Source: Caldifarciminota bacterium (GTDB lineage: Bacteria > Hydrothermota > E44-bin80). From it: a stretch of DNA of 10,326 nucleotides. Below, piece after piece: positions 5,558 through 10,326 of this stretch (position 1 is the first letter of the stretch; each line of letters starts with the position of its first letter). Position numbers and translations under genes: made by a program. Location: NCBI GenBank assembly GCA_023127905.1, contig JAGMEZ010000479.1, positions 1 to 10,326 of the forward strand, written 5' to 3'. A model generated the notes under the pieces. It saw nothing but the letters and a program-made list of their open reading frames with translations. It made no database searches and was not told the origin of the DNA.

Positions 5558-7555
5558 ATGAAAAAGAAACAAAATAGAGCAGAGAACTTCTTAAAAAAGT
5601 TTGAAGATCAAAAGTTTTCTTTCCTCATAGGCTGCCTGAGCCTATTTTCAATCATTCTTTTCCGGAATATCCTCGAAAGCGCCTTTGAGGGTAAACAGAT
5701 TCTTGGATTCTCTCCAATTAACTCCCATTCTTTCCATATGATATTTGTCCATTTTCCACTATTCTATATTTCGCTCTTTCTAACAATCCTCCTGGTTTTC
5801 ATCCTGTTTACAAAGGAAAACTGGATAAAAATAATAAAGGTATTAATCGTTGGAATGGCAGCTATTACAATCACTCCATTCATTGATATTATCATCTCTA
5901 AAGGAAGTGGTTACAAACTGACCTACTTGCGCGGATTTGAACAATTTACCGAAATACACAAACTCTTCAATTTTACGACGGATTTGATAAATGCAAGCTG
6001 GGGCCAACGTATAGAGATACTTCTTGTATTAATTGGAGGTTTTGCTTACGTCCTCATAAAAACTAAAAATTTCTTAAAGTCTATAACTGCTTCAATTATT
6101 ATTTACCTTATCATCTTTCTCCATGGTGTTCTCCCTAACACCATCGCCAAAATCCCGTCTTATTTAGGTTCAAATATCCTCCGTTTCAGAACGATTATAA
6201 CGAATGGTATCCTACCAATTGACAGTCAGAATTATGCAGTCGTTTTCTCCATCCTAATAATACTATCAGGCTTCTTTATTCTAAGAAAGTGTAAGAAAGA
6301 AATAATCAAGAAAATATTCAATTTCAAGACTTCGATATATATTATTATTTTCTTGTGTCTCGGTACTATTTATGGGATTATACTTATCTCCAAATACTAT
6401 ACGTTTATTTTTTACAGTCCAATTTCCTATTTAATTTTTTTACTTGCAATTTTCTCTTTCTCGTTTGTTAACTCATCTACTTTTTCTAACCCTTCCTCAC
6501 CTGAATTCCAAATACCTATTACAGCAAGCGCACTATTCGCTATTTCTCTCGGTCCGATATTTTTTCTTTTGATTTCCCTATTTTTCATCATAAAAAAATT
6601 TATAAAAATAAAATGGGTGTCGGTAATCCCGGCATTTCTTGCAGGCTTTTCTTTAATCTATCATGAGGATACATTTAAAACCATAATTCCAATAAATAAA
6701 CATTCGATAGAATTAAGAGGCAGAAAATTAGCTGGATGGTGCTTCTTCCTCAATGCTGATTATAATAAAGCACTGAATCAATACGAGAAAGCTCTTTCAA
6801 TAAACACTGAAGATGAAACTCTTAAACGTCTTGGACAATGCTATCTTAATCTCGGTAAAAGTGACATTGGGATTGAAAAACTGCAAAGAATCAAAAATCC
6901 TGATTATGAATCATTTCTTACGCTCGGACAGGCCTACGCAGGTAAAGGGAAAAGAAATAGAGCAATTGAAATTTATGAAACGGCAATTGAAAAAAATATT
7001 GAACCTGCAGATTTCTATATTAGAATCGCTCAAACTGCAGCACAAATGGGTGAAGAAAAGGTAATGATTCGGGCAATTGAAAAGAGTCTACTATACGGAA
7101 GCCCTAAGTACAAAATCTTTCAAATAAAGGGAGATTTCTTTTTGGGTAAAGGAGAAATGAATAAGACTCTTGATATGTATAAGAAAGCATTATACTATAA
7201 TCCAAGAGCTGTTACTGCCTTAGCAGGTATTGGCGTAATATATTATAATCAGGGTAAATTAAAACTCGCTGAGGAGCAGTTTTTAAGGGCACTAACAATT
7301 GAACCAAATAACGATGCTATTTATAATAACCTGGGCGCACTATATCTTGTTTCCAACAGGTACGCTGATGCTGAACGCTTATTTAAAAAATCAATCAGAA
7401 AAAATCCTAACCAAACTGAGGCGTACTATAATCTTGGGCTTGTCTATGAAAAAATGGGAAAAAGACGCGACGCATTAACAATGTATAATAAGGCTCTCGA
7501 AGTGAATCCATCATATATTCCTGCCAGAAAAAAGATCGAGGAACTTACACGATGA
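5558..7555 (+). CDS. Polytopic membrane protein with C-terminal TPR domain, function unknown
   Basis: About 665 residues. After a basic N-terminus come roughly ten hydrophobic segments (near residues 21-39, 61-85, 92-113, 151-168, 173-193, 226-242, 259-279, 285-304, 319-345 and 354-368), then about eight tetratricopeptide repeats from about 389 to the end; the clearest run from 520 to 653 with the W/Y-G-A-F/Y-A-P pattern (for example ALTIEPNN and ALEVNPSY). Membrane-plus-TPR proteins often act as scaffolds or glycosyltransferase-like enzymes, but I recognise no catalytic motif in the membrane part. ATG at 5558 is chosen; TTG at 5552 lies inside the terminator T-tract. No Shine-Dalgarno is accessible: the only purine-rich run, GGGGGAGG, is in the terminator stem 23 nt upstream. 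The stop overlaps the start of the UbiA-like gene (ATGA), so the two are translated together and may form a complex. Confidence 0.8.
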   Translation: MKKKQNRAENFLKKFEDQKFSFLIGCLSLFSIILFRNILESAFEGKQILGFSPINSHSFHMIFVHFPLFYISLFLTILLVFILFTKENWIKIIKVLIVGMAAITITPFIDIIISKGSGYKLTYLRGFEQFTEIHKLFNFTTDLINASWGQRIEILLVLIGGFAYVLIKTKNFLKSITASIIIYLIIFLHGVLPNTIAKIPSYLGSNILRFRTIITNGILPIDSQNYAVVFSILIILSGFFILRKCKKEIIKKIFNFKTSIYIIIFLCLGTIYGIILISKYYTFIFYSPISYLIFLLAIFSFSFVNSSTFSNPSSPEFQIPITASALFAISLGPIFFLLISLFFIIKKFIKIKWVSVIPAFLAGFSLIYHEDTFKTIIPINKHSIELRGRKLAGWCFFLNADYNKALNQYEKALSINTEDETLKRLGQCYLNLGKSDIGIEKLQRIKNPDYESFLTLGQAYAGKGKRNRAIEIYETAIEKNIEPADFYIRIAQTAAQMGEEKVMIRAIEKSLLYGSPKYKIFQIKGDFFLGKGEMNKTLDMYKKALYYNPRAVTALAGIGVIYYNQGKLKLAEEQFLRALTIEPNNDAIYNNLGALYLVSNRYADAERLFKKSIRKNPNQTEAYYNLGLVYEKMGKRRDALTMYNKALEVNPSYIPARKKIEELTR

Positions 7556-8472
7556 ACTACTATTCACTCCTACCAATTGCTTCAACCATTATAGGTTTAC
7601 TTTTTATCAGAAAAAAAACACCCGGTATGATTAAAAGTTGGCTCATAGAATCACGACCTTTAATTGCAATTCATTACCTGTTCCCAACACTCCTGGGAAT
7701 CTTCATTGGACATCATATTTTCCAAGAACCTACAAATTATATTGATTCATTTCTTCTACTCTGCTCAGTGTTTTTCTCATTTCAAACATCAGTCATCACT
7801 AATGATATACATGACATTAGAACCGATCAATTCTCTAAAAAGAAGACCCTCATTAATTCAAATCCTTTCACGATAAAACAGTATAATAATCTCAACATTT
7901 TCTTCTTTGTACTCTCGCTTATGTTTGCCCTGACCATAAACTACCGTGTTTTTCTCATTGTTATCCTTGGACACGTTATTCATCTCTTATATTCATCAAG
8001 ACCATTCCGCTTAAAACGATTCTTTCCCTTATCAATACTTATGCTCTCTTTTGGTGCACTTCTCACTGCAATAGCAGGGTTTTCTCTTTTCGATGCATCA
8101 AAACCATTCCTGTCATTTCCCCTAAAAGCTGCACTTTTTATTGTAATCCCACTTTTTCTGGGCTTAAATTTCCGCGACCTTGCAGATTATCTTGGCGATA
8201 AAAAAACTGATGTGGCAACGCTCTTTACCATATTTGGATTAAAAAAGGGGAGATTTATTAATGCTATCCTACTCCTCTTGAGTTATCTCTCAATACCTAT
8301 AATTCTCCGATTACCGCTACTCTTCATTGCCGCAATTCCTCTTGGAGCTGCAAGTTTTTATCTCAGTCTAAAAGAACCGTTTCGTGAAAAATATATATTT
8401 TATTTATATTTTATTCTCGTTGTAATTTTTACAGCCATTTTCATTCCAAATCCGCAAATCATCACAGGCTAA
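7552..8472 (+). CDS. UbiA-family membrane prenyltransferase
   Basis: A 306-residue integral membrane protein with about eight to nine hydrophobic helices. Two aspartate-rich motifs define the UbiA superfamily: N84-D85-x2-D88-x3-D92 (NDIHDIRTD) and D209-x2-D212-x3-D216-x3-D220 (RDLADYLGDKKTD), which bind the Mg-pyrophosphate of a polyprenyl donor. SRP near 34-36 and YSSRPFRLKR at 147-156 also fit family loops. Members attach isoprenoid chains to aromatic rings, haem, glycerol lipids or sugars; the acceptor here cannot be told. The length matches the family. It starts at ATG 7552, overlapping the stop of the membrane-TPR gene by 4 nt, with GAGGA at 7538-7542 as a modest ribosome binding site. 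No quinone or haem genes lie nearby to fix a pathway. No hairpin terminator is seen after the stop. Confidence 0.88.
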   Translation: MNYYSLLPIASTIIGLLFIRKKTPGMIKSWLIESRPLIAIHYLFPTLLGIFIGHHIFQEPTNYIDSFLLLCSVFFSFQTSVITNDIHDIRTDQFSKKKTLINSNPFTIKQYNNLNIFFFVLSLMFALTINYRVFLIVILGHVIHLLYSSRPFRLKRFFPLSILMLSFGALLTAIAGFSLFDASKPFLSFPLKAALFIVIPLFLGLNFRDLADYLGDKKTDVATLFTIFGLKKGRFINAILLLLSYLSIPIILRLPLLFIAAIPLGAASFYLSLKEPFREKYIFYLYFILVVIFTAIFIPNPQIITG

Positions 8473-8535
8473 ATTTTATTAATGCTTATCTTTTTAACTC
8501 TGTAAGTTATGAATAATCTATATATTCACAATGCT

Positions 8536-8615
8536 GTCATTGCGAGTATCGAAGTGGAGCCTGTCCTGAGCCCTTCGTTCCCTCGATGGTAAACTCAGCG
8601 AAGGAAAGCAATCTC
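8536..8615. repeat. REP-like interspersed repeat (GTCATTGCGAG ... GCAATCTC)
   Basis: The unit is bounded by GTCATTGCGAG (8536-8546) and GCAATCTC (8608-8615), whose ATTGC/GCAAT ends are inverted. Inside lie CTGAG (8566-8570), CCTTCG (8572-8577), CTCAG (8594-8598) and CGAAGG (8599-8604), giving alternative short hairpins. Both end motifs and the CCTGTCCTGAGC core are, from memory, very common as non-coding repeats in environmental genomes. Only one copy is present in this window. Confidence 0.55.
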
Positions 8616-8702
8616 TCTTTTTTCTTGACTTTCTTTTTTTATTTCTTTCTTGAGAAGAATGTTATATTTTTGTCTTAGTCTGAATCAAAGAAACTTAAAA
8701 AA

Positions 8703-8734
8703 TACTTGACAAGAAAAGAACTTCCTGTTATTTA
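8703..8734 (+). promoter_or_regulatory. Sigma70-type promoter for the second BNR gene
   Basis: Perfect -35 TTGACA at 8706-8711, 17-nt spacer, -10 TATTTA at 8729-8734 with TG at 8726-8727 as extended -10. The flanking TAC before the -35, the CTG before the -10 and an ATACAG just downstream (8739-8744) are shared with the promoter at 3551-3589. Start near 8742 gives a leader of about 97 nt. Confidence 0.75.
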
Positions 8735-8779
8735 TGGGATACAGCAAAGTTGAACCATAACGGAAATACAAATCTTAAA

Positions 8780-8790
8780 AGAAAGGAGGT
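8780..8790 (+). promoter_or_regulatory. Start-less strong Shine-Dalgarno in leader (STAB-SD-like)
   Basis: AGAAAGGAGGT lies 48 nt before the ATG at 8839 and is followed by AAAAACAAGTAAAC, with no start codon in range. The functional ribosome binding site is the separate CGGAGGT at 8828-8834, 4 nt before the ATG. It is the counterpart of the element at 3694-3706. Confidence 0.6.
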
Positions 8791-8838
8791 AAAAACAAGT
8801 AAACTCCATTTGGGACAAAAACTTCAACGGAGGTAAAC

Positions 8839-10326
8839 ATGAGAACTTTCTTATTCATAATACTGGTTATTACCCTGATCAGCGGTGCTTCACTCGCAAA
8901 TAATTTAAGTGATCAGGACACCTTCGGCACAAAAAAAGCGACCATTAGCCATTCTTCAGGAGATAGATCGCTTGTTGCAACAGGAGGATTTCCTTTTGTT
9001 GAGCCAATCAATCCTGAATCAGAAATAGATGTAACCTCAAACACCCGAATTCCTGGTTATACGCAGTGGAAAAGGGACGAGAGTGGTGGAAGCCTACCTC
9101 TCTGGGGAACTGATATACTCGTATCTCCTGATGATCCTACGCTTGATCCCTTCCTCCTCAGAGATACCAACACCGGCACTCTTTACGCTGTCTATCGATA
9201 TACCGGTGGACTTATCCCCGCCACCTCCTCTATTACTATTTTCTCGTCAACAGACGAAGGACTTACATGGAACTATGTGCTGGATTCCTGGCCAGATGAC
9301 ACAACCTTAATCTATAATACGGATGCTTGCATTGACGACGACTCAGATTCAACATTCATCTTTGTTATATGCAATGCACAGGATGATGATATCTGGATTA
9401 TGAGATACAACATCACTGGCGGCTATACCGACTGGGTCCAAATCACTTCTGGATCAGTATACGATCCTGCAATTGATGAATTAAATGATAATCCATTGTT
9501 CTTTCTCTATATGACTTATCTCGTCAACGCCAATACAGTCCGATTCAGAGTTTCAAGCGATTATGGATTAACCTGGACTTCATCGTATGACGTTTACAGC
9601 GGGACATGCCATAATCCTGACATCAGGATAAACGCTGGAACTAATATCTGGGCATACATCCTTTGGGATAACGGTCCCATCATTTATTCCAAAGCAAACG
9701 ATTGGCAGGGATTTAATGGATGGGCAGGTATTGCAGAAAAGATTCACAACTTCCGCGGCGGTTCTGATGACGTCAATGGTCAGATTGCTGTGGGTTGGCA
9801 CAGTGATACAGCATGGGTTGTTGGGGAGGAGAATCTTAACAATTCAGGTGATTGGAATCTCGTCTGGGATTTTAGCCTGAATGGTCTCTCCTGGCAAAAT
9901 GACACGATATTTCCGAACGTCGATCTCGTAGCCGATCCTGCTCGGGATGAACTAAATCATCGTCTAGTGGGCCACCCCAATCTTTTGGATCGCGCCAGGA
10001 TTGCATACCTGTCAGATAGTAGAGTTGATTATCAATATTTCGGTGGGGCTTCTTGGTCAGCAACCATCGGTGTTGGTGACTTCAGTGCTGATGTCGGAAG
10101 CAGACCTTCGAGTGCCTTCGTACCAGCAGGCGGTGGTGGTGCTGTTCTCTACAATACAACATCGGATGTCTGGTTTGATTATTACAGTTCGAGCGTTAGT
10201 GAAAAACCACAGATACCCACAATCAAAGGTGTAGGGCTTAGGGTTTCTTCACTTACCTCTGGTCCTATTAAGATTGAGTTCACACTCCCAATACAGGGCA
10301 ACATATCGTTGAATGCATACGATGCT
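8839..10326 (+). CDS. Secreted BNR/Asp-box protein, 3' end cut by window edge
   Basis: The frame is open for 496 codons from ATG 8839 to the window end, with no stop. Residues 1-20 are a signal peptide (RTFLFIILVITLISGASLA, cleavage after SLA). The mature part has Asp-box motifs S137-T-D-E-G-L-T-W144 and S239-S-D-Y-G-L-T-W246, and a degenerate third near NGLSW (348-352), pointing to a beta-propeller of the sialidase-like fold without recognised catalytic residues. From about 463 a C-terminal beta-sandwich begins (IKIEFTLPIQGNISLNAYDA), matching the tail of the BNR protein at 3758 (CINYSLPNRGNLTVKAYN); about 50 more residues would complete it. Overall sequence identity with that protein is low outside these motifs, but signal peptide, fold, tail, promoter and leader layout agree. 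Its DNA looks richer in G+C than the membrane genes before it. Confidence 0.85.
   Translation, partial: MRTFLFIILVITLISGASLANNLSDQDTFGTKKATISHSSGDRSLVATGGFPFVEPINPESEIDVTSNTRIPGYTQWKRDESGGSLPLWGTDILVSPDDPTLDPFLLRDTNTGTLYAVYRYTGGLIPATSSITIFSSTDEGLTWNYVLDSWPDDTTLIYNTDACIDDDSDSTFIFVICNAQDDDIWIMRYNITGGYTDWVQITSGSVYDPAIDELNDNPLFFLYMTYLVNANTVRFRVSSDYGLTWTSSYDVYSGTCHNPDIRINAGTNIWAYILWDNGPIIYSKANDWQGFNGWAGIAEKIHNFRGGSDDVNGQIAVGWHSDTAWVVGEENLNNSGDWNLVWDFSLNGLSWQNDTIFPNVDLVADPARDELNHRLVGHPNLLDRARIAYLSDSRVDYQYFGGASWSATIGVGDFSADVGSRPSSAFVPAGGGGAVLYNTTSDVWFDYYSSSVSEKPQIPTIKGVGLRVSSLTSGPIKIEFTLPIQGNISLNAYDA

Larger units (their letters stand above)
8473..8838. other. 366-nt intergenic region
   Basis: From 8473 to 8535 it is plain AT-rich sequence with no terminator hairpin. 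An interspersed repeat occupies 8536-8615. The stretch 8616-8700 is pyrimidine-rich and featureless apart from an unpaired TTGACT at 8625. The promoter (8703-8734) and leader (to 8838) of the second BNR gene follow. I see no small gene or tRNA on either strand. Confidence 0.6.

Noticed and set aside
9083..10234. Several short open frames on both strands inside the second BNR gene
   Set aside because: The frame starting at 8839 is open throughout with signal peptide and Asp-boxes; the others are its shadows.
1..10326. CRISPR array, tRNA, transposase or phage genes
   Set aside because: No regularly spaced repeats, cloverleaf sequences or transposase motifs were seen on either strand.

Overview
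The window is an all-plus-strand, AT-rich bacterial segment with seven genes. It reads like an uncultivated Gram-negative lineage of the FCB type (WOR-3/Stahlbacteria- or Cloacimonadota-like). That placement is inference. It rests on two signal-peptide proteins with Asp-box (BNR) motifs and a C-terminal beta-sandwich of the T9SS-sorting/FlgD-like kind, one atypical lipoprotein signal, and short non-coding repeats of the type common in environmental genomes. No phylogenetic marker gene is present.

Positions 1-3557 hold a tight four-gene cluster. It encodes a PqqD-like/radical SAM/SPASM enzyme, a YbgC/FadM-type hotdog thioesterase (3-nt gap), a UshA-family exported 5'-nucleotidase lipoprotein (20-nt gap), and a 71-residue protein resembling ThiS/MoaD beta-grasp folds (23-nt overlap). 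The spacing suggests one transcript. The joint function is unclear, and no precursor peptide for the radical SAM enzyme is visible.

Positions 3551-5553 form a self-contained unit: a consensus promoter with an extended -10, a leader of about 168 nt, a secreted BNR protein, and a strong rho-independent terminator. Positions 5558-8472 hold a two-gene unit joined by an ATGA overlap: a polytopic membrane protein with about eight TPRs, then a UbiA-type membrane prenyltransferase. The first gene begins only 4 nt after the terminator T-tract and has no usable Shine-Dalgarno.

Positions 8473-8838 are intergenic and hold an interspersed repeat, a second promoter and a leader. A second secreted BNR protein starts at 8839 and runs off the window at 10326, still open after 496 codons.

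The most interesting signal is regulatory. The two BNR genes, 5 kb apart, share the same promoter layout (TACTTGACA, 13 nt, CTGYTATTWA). Each also carries GAAAGGAGGT about 50 nt before the start codon, in addition to a normal ribosome binding site. No start codon follows this first site at usable spacing. It matches the STAB-SD mRNA stabiliser described upstream of Bacillus thuringiensis cry3A, which suggests a set of abundant surface-protein transcripts with a common stabilising leader.
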